Source: Pseudomonadota bacterium
Lineage (GTDB): Bacteria; Pseudomonadota; Gammaproteobacteria; Xanthomonadales; Xanthomonadaceae
DNA length: 64,000 bases
Assembly (NCBI GenBank): GCA_023390905.1
Contig: JAEWBY010000030.1
Span: forward strand, 30,789 to 94,788
Reading direction: 5' to 3'
A program made the translations under genes and the position numbers. The notes under the pieces were generated by a model. That model searched no databases and was not told the origin of the DNA. It worked only from the letters and a program-made list of their open reading frames with translations. The number at the start of each line of letters is the position of its first letter. Position 1 is the first letter of the stretch. Shown here piece by piece: positions 24,918 to 34,028 of this stretch.

Positions 24918-27224
24918 ATGCAATCGGATCGACACGCCCGGGGATGCAGATTCGATGGACAGGGCTTGCCGTGGCCCGGTGATCTGATCCGACTGCGCGC
25001 GCGTTCACCCGACCAGATCATCAGCCATGGCGACACCGCGCTGGTGATGGGCAGCGACGGACAGATCGGGCCGGAAGATGCGCACGGCCTCTACGTGCAC
25101 GAAACGCGACTGCTTCGGCTGCATCGCTTCCGTCTGCGCGGGCGCAAGCCGGTGCCGATCACGCTGACGCCGGTGCGGCAGGATCGCTGGATCGGCTACT
25201 ACCTGGCGGCCGCCAATCCGGATCCGGATGCCGAAGTGCAGGAAAGCCCGCAACAGGCCGCGGCCAAGTCGTCGGTGGAGATGCAGATCATCCGCACCGT
25301 CGGCGACGGCCTGCACGAGGATCTCTGCATCACCAACCACGGGCAGGAGCCGGTCGAACTGCTGCTGGAGTTCGATGCGGAAGCCGATTTCGTCGGCCCG
25401 GACGAAGTGTTCGGATCACCGCCACGGCGTGGCACGCTGCGCCGCAGGCGCGTGGAAAGCGAGCGTGGCTGGGAATTCTGGTGGGAATTCGAAGCCAGCC
25501 ACCGCCGTCCGGGCCAGAAGCAGAGCCAGAAGATCCAGCGCTGCCTGCGACTGCGCGCGCGCACCTCGACCGAAGGCCGTCTGGACGACGAGAGTTTTTC
25601 ATTCCCGCTGCAACTGGACACCGGCCAGAGCTGGCGCGCCTGCTTCGAATGGGCGGCGTTCGTCGATGGACGCGCGCTGCCGCCACCGCCGTGCGCGCGA
25701 CGCGAGGACGATCCGGAAGAACGCAATCGCACGGCGCCGCAATTCCTGCGCGATGCCACCTGTTTCGAATCGGACGAAAGCGACAGCGCCTTGCCATGGC
25801 TGGTTCCCGCGCTGGAGCGCTCGCGCCGCGATCTGCACGCCATGCGTTTGCCGCGGCTGGATGCGCAGGACGATCCGGGCTGGACGATGGCGGCGGGCAT
25901 TCCCGCCTACATGGCGTTCTTCGGACGCGACGTGCTGCTGACCAGCACGATGGCCTCGATGCTCGGGCCGGAGATGCTTGCAGGCAGCCTGCGCGAAATG
26001 GCGCGCTGCCAGGGCACGCGCCGCGATGACTGGCGCGACGAAATGCCAGGCCGCATGTTGCACGAAGCGCGCGTGGATCCGGTCGGTGCGCTGGGGGTCC
26101 GGCCCACGGGCCGGTATTACGGATCGCTGACATCGTCGAGCATGTTCGCGCTGGCGGTCGCCGAATACTGGCGCTGGACCGGCGACGCCGAGCGCACCGG
26201 TGCGATGCTCGATCCAGCGTTGCGCGCGCTGCACTGGCTCGACACCGAAGCGCGCCAGGTGTGCGGCTTCTTCCATGCCGTGCGCAAGCGATCGCCGCAG
26301 GGCCTGGACAACCAGACGTGGAAGGATTCGAGCGAGTCGGTGGTGGACGCCGAAGGCAACATCGTCGATCAACCCGTCGCCACCTGCGAGGAGCAGGGCA
26401 TCGCCTACCTCGCGCAGATGCGGCTGGCCGCGGTGCTGCGCGCGCTGGGACGCGGTGACGAAGCGAAGAAGCTGCAGGCGCGGGCGGCGGAATTGAAGTC
26501 GCGCTTCAACGAAGCGTACTGGCTCGAGGCCGAAGGCCACTTCGCGATGGCGCTGGATCCGCGCGGCAGGCCGGTGGCATCGCTCGGATCGAATGCGCTG
26601 CGCTGCCTGGCCAGCGGCATAGCCGATGCCTCGTTGGCCGGGCCGATGATCGAGCGCGCGTTCGCCGACGATCTGTTCAGTGGCTGGGGCATGCGCACGC
26701 TGGCGTCGAGCCATCCGGCCTACAACCCGTATGCGTATCATCGCGGCGCGGTGTGGCCGGTGGAACACGGCCCGTTCGCGCTCGGCCTGCGCCGCTATGG
26801 CTTTCCGCATCGCTTGCAGCAACTGTGCCGCGCGCAGTTCGATCTGCTGCGCCTGTTCGAAGCCTACCGTCTTCCTGAGTGCGTGGCCGGGCATCCGCGC
26901 GACGGACTGCATCCGTTTCCGGCGGTATTTCCGGCCGCCAACTCACCGCAGGCGTGGTCGGCGGCAACCCCGATCGCGCTGATGCATTCGCTGCTCGGTC
27001 TGGAACCGCACGCCGCGGCCGGCCAGTTGTGGGTGGATCCCTGGCTCCCGGAGTGGCTGCCGCAGCTCGACGTGCGCGGACTGCGCGTGGGGGATGCACG
27101 CGTGGACCTGCGTTTCTGGCGGGATGAAAGCGGCGACAGCCATCACGAGGTCACGGACCTGACCGGCGATCTCGAAGTGCGTCGACGGCCCACCGACTGG
27201 GCCACCGAAGCCACCACCGAGTAA
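24918..27224 (+). CDS. Amylo-alpha-1,6-glucosidase / glycogen-debranching-like protein
   Basis: This 768-residue protein begins with an N-terminal beta domain of the glycogen-debranching type (SHGDTALVMGSDGQIGPEDAHGLYVHETRLL, residues about 35-70). An (alpha/alpha)6 barrel follows with IPAYMAFFGRDVLLTS, ARVDPVGALGVRPTGRYYGS, TWKDSSESVVDAEGN, HRGAVWPVEHGPFALG and QAWSAATPIALMHSLLG. The family acts on alpha-1,6 branches or related glucans and oligosaccharides. There is no signal peptide, so it is cytoplasmic. It sits directly behind the LLM oxidoreductase with AAAGGA as ribosome site. Confidence 0.88.
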   Translation: MQSDRHARGCRFDGQGLPWPGDLIRLRARSPDQIISHGDTALVMGSDGQIGPEDAHGLYVHETRLLRLHRFRLRGRKPVPITLTPVRQDRWIGYYLAAANPDPDAEVQESPQQAAAKSSVEMQIIRTVGDGLHEDLCITNHGQEPVELLLEFDAEADFVGPDEVFGSPPRRGTLRRRRVESERGWEFWWEFEASHRRPGQKQSQKIQRCLRLRARTSTEGRLDDESFSFPLQLDTGQSWRACFEWAAFVDGRALPPPPCARREDDPEERNRTAPQFLRDATCFESDESDSALPWLVPALERSRRDLHAMRLPRLDAQDDPGWTMAAGIPAYMAFFGRDVLLTSTMASMLGPEMLAGSLREMARCQGTRRDDWRDEMPGRMLHEARVDPVGALGVRPTGRYYGSLTSSSMFALAVAEYWRWTGDAERTGAMLDPALRALHWLDTEARQVCGFFHAVRKRSPQGLDNQTWKDSSESVVDAEGNIVDQPVATCEEQGIAYLAQMRLAAVLRALGRGDEAKKLQARAAELKSRFNEAYWLEAEGHFAMALDPRGRPVASLGSNALRCLASGIADASLAGPMIERAFADDLFSGWGMRTLASSHPAYNPYAYHRGAVWPVEHGPFALGLRRYGFPHRLQQLCRAQFDLLRLFEAYRLPECVAGHPRDGLHPFPAVFPAANSPQAWSAATPIALMHSLLGLEPHAAAGQLWVDPWLPEWLPQLDVRGLRVGDARVDLRFWRDESGDSHHEVTDLTGDLEVRRRPTDWATEATTE

Positions 27225-27233
27225 TCGTGCAGT

Positions 27234-27249
27234 CGGGCCTTCAGGCCCG
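27234..27249. terminator. Short GC hairpin between convergent genes
   Basis: CGGGCC (27234-27239) and GGCCCG (27244-27249) flank TTCA, ten bases after the debranching gene stop. No T-run follows. The rest of 27250-27395 shows nothing recognisable. Confidence 0.35.
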
Positions 27250-27395
27250 GCGTGCACTGGCACGTGCGTCCAACACGCTCGGCTGGCCACGTGTGTAGTG
27301 CGGATGGATGCGTCTGCGATGCAGCGCCGTGAATCAGGGTCGAGGCTGAAGGTATTCCTGCGATCGGAAGATCCGGCGACACGATGCGGGGCGCC

Positions 27396-28016
27396 TCAGT
27401 CCTGCGCGTCGGCCGATCGCCGCTGCGGCGGCTCGCCGGATCGCCAGCGTCGCGTGGTGCGCTGGAAGAACTGGCTGTTGGGAATCTGCAGGACCGTCTC
27501 GCCGCCGCGCTCGGGATCGTTCTCCGCCAGCGTAGTGTAGAGCAGGTTGATGTCGATCACCCGTCCGCGCAGGCCGGGCTTGTCGCCGCCTTCGAGCAGT
27601 TCGACATGATCGTGCACGCGGAATGGCCGCGTGGTGAGTATCAACAGGCTGCAGAACAGATTCGACAGCACGCTCCATGCGGCGAAGAAGGCCACCGCCG
27701 CCACCGCCGTGAAGCCGGTCAGCGCCGTCCACAGCACGCTGCCGGACACGCCCAGCCGCGCCAGCGCGAGCATGCCCGCGGTGGCATAGATCACCACGCC
27801 GAGCAGGCGGCGCGCGCCGATCGCTACTTCGGTGCCCCAGCCGTAGCGATCGCACGCCCGTACGATGATGCCGCGGAAGATTCGCCGCAGCAGCCACGCC
27901 GCGGCGAGAATCAGGCCAGCCTCCAGCAATGGCATGGCCACTTCGTTCCATTCGCGCACCCATTGGTCCCACCACGGGGACTGGACGGTGCGCACTGCAA
28001 GCACGGCTATCGACAA
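27396..28016 (-). CDS. Small MscS-family mechanosensitive channel
   Basis: This protein of about 206 residues has two N-terminal membrane helices (PLLEAGLILAAAWLLRR; LLGVVIYATAGMLALARLG), then an MscS pore-lining-type helix and beta domain (GFTAVAAVAFFAAWSVLSN; TTRPFRVHDHVEL; GRVIDINLLYTTL; IPNSQFFQRTTRR). It is shorter than classical MscS (286 residues) and lacks most of the C-terminal alpha/beta part. I chose TTG 28016 because AGGA lies 8 nt upstream; GTG 28046 would overlap the upstream gene's end. It probably releases solutes under osmotic shock. Confidence 0.8.
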   Translation of the reverse strand: MSIAVLAVRTVQSPWWDQWVREWNEVAMPLLEAGLILAAAWLLRRIFRGIIVRACDRYGWGTEVAIGARRLLGVVIYATAGMLALARLGVSGSVLWTALTGFTAVAAVAFFAAWSVLSNLFCSLLILTTRPFRVHDHVELLEGGDKPGLRGRVIDINLLYTTLAENDPERGGETVLQIPNSQFFQRTTRRWRSGEPPQRRSADAQD

Positions 28017-28026
28017 CGGATCATTC

Positions 28027-28893
28027 CTACAGGGTGGCCGCTCCACCGGAAATGGTCAGCAGCGCGCCGGAAGTGTAACTGGCCGCATCGTTGGCGAGCA
28101 TGACATAGGCCGATGCCAGTTCCGCCGGCTGGCCCGGGCGGCCCATCGGCGTGTGCCCGCCGAAATTCTTCACCTCGTCCTCGTCCATGCCGGCGGGAAT
28201 GAACGGTGTCCAGATTGGTCCGGGCAGGACAGCGTTGACGCGGATGTTCTTCTCGGCCAGCAGGCCCGCCAGACCGATCGTCATGTTGGCGACGGCGCCC
28301 TTGGTGGAAGCGTAGGGCAGGATGTTCGGAGTCGGCTTCTTCGACTGCACGGAGGCGGTATTGATCACCGAGGCCCCCTCGCTGAAATGCGGCAGCGCCA
28401 GGCGCACCAGGTTGAACGGCGCGTGCACGTTGGTGGCGAAGGTCTTCTGCCATTCCTCCAGCGTGATCTCGTCGAAGCTCTGGTAGTACTTCTGGTAGGC
28501 GGCGTTGTTGACCAGCACGTCGATGCGGCCGAAGGACTGGACGATGTCGGCGATCAGTTTTTCCGCCTGCGCCGGATCGCTGATGTCGCAGGCATGGCGT
28601 TCGCCCTGCACGCCGGCCTTGCGGATCTGCTCGATGATGCGGTCGGCATCGGCTTCCTCGCTGGGCAGATGGACGATGGCCACGTCCGCGCCCTCGCGTG
28701 CGAACGCGATCGCCACCGCCGCGCCGATGCCGCTGTCGCCGCCGGTGATGATCGTCTTCTTGCCTTTCAGCAGGCCGTGGCCGACGTAGCTGTCCTCACC
28801 GTGATCCGGGCGTGGATCCATCTTGTCGGTCTTGCCGGGAAACGACTGCTGCTGCGGCTTGAACGGAGGCTTGGGATAGTCGGGAACGCTCAT
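28027..28893 (-). CDS. Short-chain dehydrogenase, general-stress-protein-39 type
   Basis: This 288-residue oxidoreductase starts at ATG 28893 (MSVPDYPKPPFKPQQQ) with GGAG upstream. The long proline/glutamine-rich N-terminal extension of about 45 residues is typical of the YghA/Gsp39 subgroup. The Rossmann NAD(P) motif is TGGDSGIG, followed by NNAA, catalytic Ser in NTASVQSK, and YASTK with the Tyr and Lys. The end SGGAATL is that of classical SDRs. It is adjacent to the MscS gene (10 nt apart) and upstream of the ASRT homologue, in what looks like a stress-related island. Confidence 0.9.
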   Translation of the reverse strand: MSVPDYPKPPFKPQQQSFPGKTDKMDPRPDHGEDSYVGHGLLKGKKTIITGGDSGIGAAVAIAFAREGADVAIVHLPSEEADADRIIEQIRKAGVQGERHACDISDPAQAEKLIADIVQSFGRIDVLVNNAAYQKYYQSFDEITLEEWQKTFATNVHAPFNLVRLALPHFSEGASVINTASVQSKKPTPNILPYASTKGAVANMTIGLAGLLAEKNIRVNAVLPGPIWTPFIPAGMDEDEVKNFGGHTPMGRPGQPAELASAYVMLANDAASYTSGALLTISGGAATL

Positions 28894-29062
28894 GGCATGC
28901 TCCTTGTGGGGTTCACGGTCCATTGTCCAAGCGGCAATGTCATCCCCGTGCGAACAGAACGTCGAACCATGCGCCGGCAACAAGATGCGGCCCGGGCGGA
29001 TCACGCGCGCATCGTCTGCGCGAGGCAGACCGCATGCGTCGTGTTCGTCCGGGCCGCGCCCC

Positions 29063-29455
29063 TCAGGCGGGGAAGGCCAGCGTCGTCATCAAGGCGTTTT
29101 CAGCCTGGCGCGAATCCAGGCGCGTGTACTGCACGATCACCGGCACGCTCGATTCCACCACGCTCGCATACGGCGTGGCGCGCGGCACCGGTTCGGGATC
29201 GTCGAAATCGTTGTAGCGCAGATGGCAGGTGCGGCGCGCCGGCACGGTGAACCGATACGGTCCGGCCGGATCGCGGTCGGTGAAATACAGCGTGATCGTG
29301 ATCGCGGCGTCTTCGCCGCCCGTGTTGAGGATGCAGCAGGCCTCATGGCTTTCCAATTCGGGTGCCGGGCCGTGGCTGCGATCGGGCAGATAGCCTTCGG
29401 GAATGGCCCAGCGATGGTGACCCAGTGCCTGGGATGCGGATGTTTCGTTCGCCAT
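29063..29455 (-). CDS. Anabaena sensory rhodopsin transducer (ASRT)-like protein
   Basis: This 130-residue all-beta protein matches the soluble transducer of Anabaena sensory rhodopsin along its full length: HRWAIPEGYLP, ESHEACCILNTGGEDA, GPYRFTVPARRTCHLRYND, PYASVVESSVPVIVQYTRLDSRQAENAL. ASRT-fold proteins are predicted small-molecule or carbohydrate binders, and most bacteria that carry them have no rhodopsin. No opsin gene is in the window. Start ATG 29455 (MANETSASQ) lies close to the DUF4870 terminator. The ligand and partner are unknown. Confidence 0.88.
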   Translation of the reverse strand: MANETSASQALGHHRWAIPEGYLPDRSHGPAPELESHEACCILNTGGEDAAITITLYFTDRDPAGPYRFTVPARRTCHLRYNDFDDPEPVPRATPYASVVESSVPVIVQYTRLDSRQAENALMTTLAFPA

Positions 29456-29525
29456 GGCCGGAGATTCTCCAGCGCAGGGTGATGAGGATGTGGACTCGAG
29501 CGTGATAATGCTGATCACCGCGCAT

Positions 29526-29557
29526 AAAAAAGCCCGCGGGCAATGAGGCCCGCGGGC
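29526..29557 (-). terminator. Rho-independent terminator of the DUF4870 gene
   Basis: Two copies of the self-complementary decamer GCCCGCGGGC (29532-29541 and 29548-29557) form a 10-bp stem with a 6-nt loop, followed on the minus strand by six Ts (29531-29526). It closes the gene that ends at 29578. Confidence 0.92.
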
Positions 29558-29577
29558 ACGGAGCGGCAACGCCGGAA

Positions 29578-29934
29578 TTACTTGAGCAGGCGCAGTGCGA
29601 ACGGATAGCGGTAGGCGTTTCCGTCCTTGGCCTTGAGCGCGCCGAGGATGGAGAGGATCAGGTTGGCCAGCACGAGCACCAGCGGCACGAAACCCAGGAT
29701 TGTGGCGAGCGTCGTGCTGACGTCGGTCAACACCATCGTCAGCACGTAGACGATGATGTTGAGGATGACCAGGGTGATTGCCCAGTTCAGCGCTTCGGTG
29801 GTCTGCGAACGCGCAAACGGCCCGCGCGCCTTCATGAAGAACCAGCCGGCCAGCGCGCCGAAGATTCCGAACAGGGCAGTGAGGATGTAAGTGACGAGCG
29901 CGCCGGAGCGCTCTTCCGAAGAAGCGTTGGACAT
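29578..29934 (-). CDS. DUF4870 small membrane protein
   Basis: This 118-residue protein has three or four membrane helices: VTYILTALFGIFGALAGWF, NWAITLVILNIIVYVLTMVL and FVPLVLVLANLILSILGALKA. The pattern, with the motif TTEALNWAITLVI between helices, is that of DUF4870/Tic20-like small proteins. Their function is unknown. A strong terminator follows it. Confidence 0.82.
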   Translation of the reverse strand: MSNASSEERSGALVTYILTALFGIFGALAGWFFMKARGPFARSQTTEALNWAITLVILNIIVYVLTMVLTDVSTTLATILGFVPLVLVLANLILSILGALKAKDGNAYRYPFALRLLK

Positions 29935-30323
29935 GGTTCACCAGAGAAGTTTGGGTGGACGCGCTGCGCGGGGCAGGCGCGGCCAGTCTAGGCAGCCATG
30001 CGCGGTGACTGAATAGGAAAATTCCTAATTTCCGCCGCGTTTCTGCCTGAATCCCTGCTCGGGCATGTCCTGCTTGCATCCATGCATCGCGGGCCCTGCA
30101 CGCCCGCCGCAATGGCCTCCGAGCGGAGCGCGCTGCATGCATGCGTGCAACGCGCTGCCACGGCCGGCCGCACACGCGATCGCGCCGACCATTTCCAGAC
30201 CACTCGGGCGCAATCGCGTGCGCGTTGCAGTGCAACGCAACACCGTGCAGCGGCTGCGCTACAGTCCGGCCTCAACTCACAGTTGTGACCGCATCGCATT
30301 CCACTCCACCACGCGAGTCCCTC
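29935..30323. other. 389-bp intergenic region with two palindromes
   Basis: This divergent region separates DUF4870 from the GH3 gene. TAGGAA-AA-TTCCTA (30014-30027) is an AT-rich palindrome near the DUF4870 side. TCACA-GT-TGTGA (30277-30288), overlapped by AACT-CAC-AGTT (30274-30284), is a palindrome 36 bp before the GH3 start and is a candidate operator. The middle part (30060-30170) is GC-rich with repeated TGCATGCAT-like words. I see no gene or RNA in it. Confidence 0.5.
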
Positions 30324-32873
30324 ATGACCACGACCCGACGTATTCCCGCGCAACTGGGCACCGCCGTGCTGATCGCCCTGGCCCTGGCGGCGAGCAACGC
30401 ACCGGCCGCCGACACCGGATTCCCGCAGTCCGGCACACCGTCGAACTGGCCGCAACCGCAGTGGCCGTTGCAGAACGATCCGGCCACCGAGCGCCGCATC
30501 GCCGAACTGCTGAAGATGATGACGATCGAGGAGAAGGTGGGGCAACTCGTGCAGGGCGACATCGCCAGCATCACGCCCGATGACGTGCGCGAATACCGGC
30601 TGGGTTCGGTGCTGGCCGGCGGCAATTCGGATCCCGACGGCAAGTACAACGCCACGCCCGCGCAATGGCTCGCGCTTGCCGATGCGTTCTACGAGGCCTC
30701 GATGGATACCTCGAAGGGCGGCAAGGCGATCCCGCTGATGTTCGGCATCGATGCGGTGCACGGGCAGAGCAACATCGTCGGCGCGACGCTGTTCCCGCAC
30801 AACATCGGCCTGGGCGCGACGCGCAATCCGCAACTGCTGCGGAAGATCGGCGAGATCACCGCGATCGAAACGCGGGCCACCGGCATGGAATGGGCGTTCG
30901 CGCCGACCGTGGCCGTGCCGCAGGATGATCGCTGGGGCCGCAGCTATGAAGGCTATTCCGAATCGCCGGACGTGGTCGCCAGCTTCGCCGGCGAAATGGT
31001 CAAGGGCCTGCAGGGCGAAGTGGGGACCAGGGAATTCCTCGACGGCCGCCATGTGATCGCATCGGTCAAGCATTTCCTCGGCGACGGCGGCACCGCCAAC
31101 GGCAAGGATCAGGGCGACACCGTGATCAGCGAAGCCGAGCTGGCGCGCGTGCACGGCGCCGGTTATCCGCCGGCGATCGCCGCCGGCGCGCAATCGGTGA
31201 TGGCCTCGTTCAACAGCGTCAACGGCCAGAAGATGCACGGCAACCATTACCTGTTGACCGATGTGCTGAAGGGCCGCATGCACTTCGGCGGTTTCGTCGT
31301 GGGCGACTGGAATGGCCACGGCCAGGTCAAGGGCTGCACCAACGAAAACTGCCCGGCCACGATCAACGCCGGCCTCGACGTGGCGATGGCCTCGGACAGC
31401 TGGAAGGGCTTCTATGCCAGCACGCTGGCGGCGGTGAAGGCCGGCACGATCTCGCCGCAGCGACTGGATGATGCGGTCGCGCGGGTGCTGCGGGTGAAGT
31501 TCCGCCTGGGACTGTTCGATGCCGGCAAGCCGTCGCAGCGTGCGATCGGCGGCAGGTTCGAACTGCTCGGCGCGCCGGAACATCGCGCGGTGGCGCGGCA
31601 GGCCGTGCGCGAATCGCTGGTGCTGCTGAAGAACCAGAACGGCGTGCTGCCGCTCAAACCCGGGCAGCGCATTCTCGTGGCCGGTGATGGCGCCCACGAT
31701 GTCGGCAAGCAATCCGGCGGCTGGACGCTCAACTGGCAGGGCACCGGCACCACGCGCGCGGATTATCCGAACGCCGATTCGATCTACGAAGGCATCGCAG
31801 CGCAGGCCAAGGCCGCCGGTGGCGAGGCGGTGCTGGCGGTCGATGGCAAGTACACGCAGAAGCCGGACGTGGCGATTGTCGTGTTGGGCGAGGATCCCTA
31901 CGCGGAATTCCAGGGCGATATCCCCAATCTGCTGTACAAGCCCGGCAACGATCGCGATCTCGAACTGATCCGCACGCTCAAGGCGGCCGGCATTCCGGTG
32001 GTGTCGGTGTTCCTCAGCGGCCGCCCGTTGTGGGTGAACCGCGAGATCAACGCGTCCGATGCATTCGTGGCGGCCTGGTTGCCGGGCTCGGAGGGCGCGG
32101 GCGTGGCCGACGTGCTGCTGCGCGGGCGCGATGGCCAACCGCAACACGACTTCAAGGGCAAGCTCAGCTTCTCCTGGCCGCGCACCGCGGTGCAGTACCG
32201 CAACAATGTCGGCGAACCCGGCTATGACCCGCAGTTCGCGTTCGGCTACGGCCTGACCTATGCGGACGATGGCAATCTTGCGGCCTTGCCCGAGGCATCG
32301 GGCGTCTCTGGCGAGCAGGCCGCGGCCGGCGTGTATTTCCAGCGTGGCAAGCCGTCGCCGGACTTCAGCCTGCATCTGCAGGGCGCGAACGCGCAGGCCG
32401 TGCACGTCACCAGCGTGCCGGCCGCGTTGCCGGATCAGAGCCTGAAGATCGCCGGCCTGGACTTCCAGGCGCAGGAAGACGCGCGGCGCTTCAGTTGGTC
32501 CGGTGCCGCGCCGGCGAGCTTCGTGCTGCGCGCCAAGGCGCCGCTGGATCTGACGCGCGAATCCAATGGCGATGTGATGGTGGTGTATCAACTGCGCGCC
32601 GAACAGGCGCCAGCGCAACCGGTCGATCTGGTGCTGGGCTGCGGCGGCGACTGCCGCGCGAGCGTGCCGCTGCAGGCCGAGCTGGCCGTGCTCAAGCCCG
32701 GCGAATGGACCACGCTGGGTGTGCCGTTGAAGTGTTTCGTCGCCGCTGGCGGTGATGTCGGCAAGGTGCAGGAGCTGGGCCTGCAGAGCGCCGGAGCGCT
32801 CACCGTGTCGATCGCGCGCGTGGGCCTGGGCGTGATCAACGAGGCCAGCCACATCGCCAAGTGCGGCCAGTAG
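30324..32873 (+). CDS. GH3 beta-glucosidase / exo-beta-glucanase
   Basis: This 849-residue protein starts at ATG 30324 with a signal peptide (LGTAVLIALALAASNAPAA). GH3 N-terminal domain: MTIEEKVGQLVQGDI, LMFGIDAVHGQSN, FAPTVAVPQDDRWGRSYEGYSE, HVIASVKHFLGDG. The nucleophile motif GGFVVGDWNGHGQV follows, then the C-terminal domain ESLVLLKNQNGVLPL, LGEDPYAEFQGD, FLSGRPLWV and FPFGYGL-like FAFGYGLTYA. An additional C-terminal beta domain (about 690-845), as in ExoP-type exo-glucanases, may bind glucan. Its role is to release glucose from beta-1,3/1,4 glucans in the periplasm or outside. Confidence 0.92.
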   Translation: MTTTRRIPAQLGTAVLIALALAASNAPAADTGFPQSGTPSNWPQPQWPLQNDPATERRIAELLKMMTIEEKVGQLVQGDIASITPDDVREYRLGSVLAGGNSDPDGKYNATPAQWLALADAFYEASMDTSKGGKAIPLMFGIDAVHGQSNIVGATLFPHNIGLGATRNPQLLRKIGEITAIETRATGMEWAFAPTVAVPQDDRWGRSYEGYSESPDVVASFAGEMVKGLQGEVGTREFLDGRHVIASVKHFLGDGGTANGKDQGDTVISEAELARVHGAGYPPAIAAGAQSVMASFNSVNGQKMHGNHYLLTDVLKGRMHFGGFVVGDWNGHGQVKGCTNENCPATINAGLDVAMASDSWKGFYASTLAAVKAGTISPQRLDDAVARVLRVKFRLGLFDAGKPSQRAIGGRFELLGAPEHRAVARQAVRESLVLLKNQNGVLPLKPGQRILVAGDGAHDVGKQSGGWTLNWQGTGTTRADYPNADSIYEGIAAQAKAAGGEAVLAVDGKYTQKPDVAIVVLGEDPYAEFQGDIPNLLYKPGNDRDLELIRTLKAAGIPVVSVFLSGRPLWVNREINASDAFVAAWLPGSEGAGVADVLLRGRDGQPQHDFKGKLSFSWPRTAVQYRNNVGEPGYDPQFAFGYGLTYADDGNLAALPEASGVSGEQAAAGVYFQRGKPSPDFSLHLQGANAQAVHVTSVPAALPDQSLKIAGLDFQAQEDARRFSWSGAAPASFVLRAKAPLDLTRESNGDVMVVYQLRAEQAPAQPVDLVLGCGGDCRASVPLQAELAVLKPGEWTTLGVPLKCFVAAGGDVGKVQELGLQSAGALTVSIARVGLGVINEASHIAKCGQ

Positions 32874-32881
32874 GCCGGATC

Positions 32882-32903
32882 CCCGCGTGCGGATGCGCGC
32901 GGG
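32882..32903 (+). terminator. Possible hairpin after the GH3 gene
   Basis: CCCGCG (32882-32887) and CGCGGG (32898-32903) can pair over a 10-nt loop soon after the GH3 stop. There is no T-run, so support is weak. Confidence 0.25.
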
Positions 32904-32960
32904 CGACACCCTTCAACTCCGATCCTGACGGATAATGGCCGCACAGGATCGGAGCCGCTG

Positions 32961-33830
32961 ATGAGCCATCCAACGCACCACCCGCGCGTGGACAGCTTCT
33001 TCCATGCCGACACCAGCACCTTCACCCATGTGGTTTCGCATGCGGGCCATGCGGCGATCATCGATCCGGTGCTCGACTTCGATCCGGCCTCCGCGCGCAC
33101 CTCCACCACCAGCGCCGATGCCTTGCTCGCGCACGTGCGCGCCCACGGTTGGACGATCGACTGGATCCTGGAAACGCATGCGCATGCCGATCACCTGAGC
33201 GCCGGCGGTTATCTGCGCGACACCTTCGACGCGCCGCTGGCCATCGGCCGCGGGATTGTCGAGGTGCAGCGCCGCTTCAAGGCGTTGTTCGGCCTGGACG
33301 ATGCGTTCGTCGCCGACGGCAGCCAGTTCGATCGGCTGTTCGACGATGGCGATACGTTCCGCATCGGCGAGTTGGAAGTGCGCGTGATCGCCACGCCGGG
33401 CCACACCGATGACAGCCTGACCTATGTCATCGGCGATGCGGCCTTCATCGGCGACACGCTGTTCGCGCCCGAATCCGGATCGGCGCGTACGGATTTTCCC
33501 GGTGGCGATGCGCGCCGCCTGTGAGCCTCCATCCAGTCGCTGCTGAGCCTGCCCGAGGACACGCGCCTGTTCCTGTGCCATGACTACCCCAGGGATCGCG
33601 AGCCCGATGCACTAAGCAGCATCCACGCGCAGCGCGGCAACATCCATCTGCGTGATGGCGCCGATGAAGATGCCTACGTCGCCATGCGCCAGCAGCGCGA
33701 TGCCGGCCTGCCGGTGCCGCGACTGTTGCTGCCGGCGCTGCAGGTCAATATCCGTGGCGGACGGTTGCCCGAGGCCGACGCCAACGGCATCGCCTATCTG
33801 CGGATTCCGCTCAACCAGTTCGGCCACTAG
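32961..33830 (+). pseudogene. MBL-fold metallohydrolase (persulfide-dioxygenase-like), broken by an in-frame TGA
   Basis: A single reading frame of 289 codons from ATG 32961 (GGAG upstream) to TAG 33828 is interrupted by TGA at 33522-33524. Before it stand THAHADHLSAG, ATPGHTDDS and FIGDTLFAP, typical metal ligands of the Blh/ETHE1-like family. After it the frame continues without loss of phase through LFLCHDYPRD, which holds the last metal-binding histidine, to YLRIPLNQF. A protein ending at the TGA (187 residues) would lack that ligand and the substrate-pocket end, so it is probably inactive. Without the stop it would be a normal-length family member. A sequencing error or recent mutation are both possible. 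Confidence 0.85.
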
Positions 33831-34028
33831 CGGACACGGCGGACACGACGGAACGCTTCGCAGCCGGCCTCATCCGCCTGCGGTCGCATCGCCGTGCCTG
33901 CGATCGCTGCGTTTCCGATGGACGGTCGCCCGGCGGTTCGAAAACCGACCGAATTCCGCGTTGTATCCCGTGTACCTGTCATCTTTCGGGCGGACACTCC
34001 GAAGTCCGTCGAGGAACGAGGAGTGAGC

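Noticed and set aside
29935..30323. CRISPR-like or RNA gene in the repeated TGCATGCAT region
   Set aside because: The words are short, irregular and self-complementary; there is no fixed repeat-spacer pattern and no cas gene nearby.
29988..32909. Open frame of about 970 codons antisense to the GH3 gene
   Set aside because: Low-complexity composition and no motif, opposite a clear GH3 enzyme; a shadow of codon bias.
33522..33524. TGA as a selenocysteine codon in the MBL gene
   Set aside because: No selenocysteine is known at this place in the family and no SECIS-like hairpin directly follows; a nonsense mutation is simpler.
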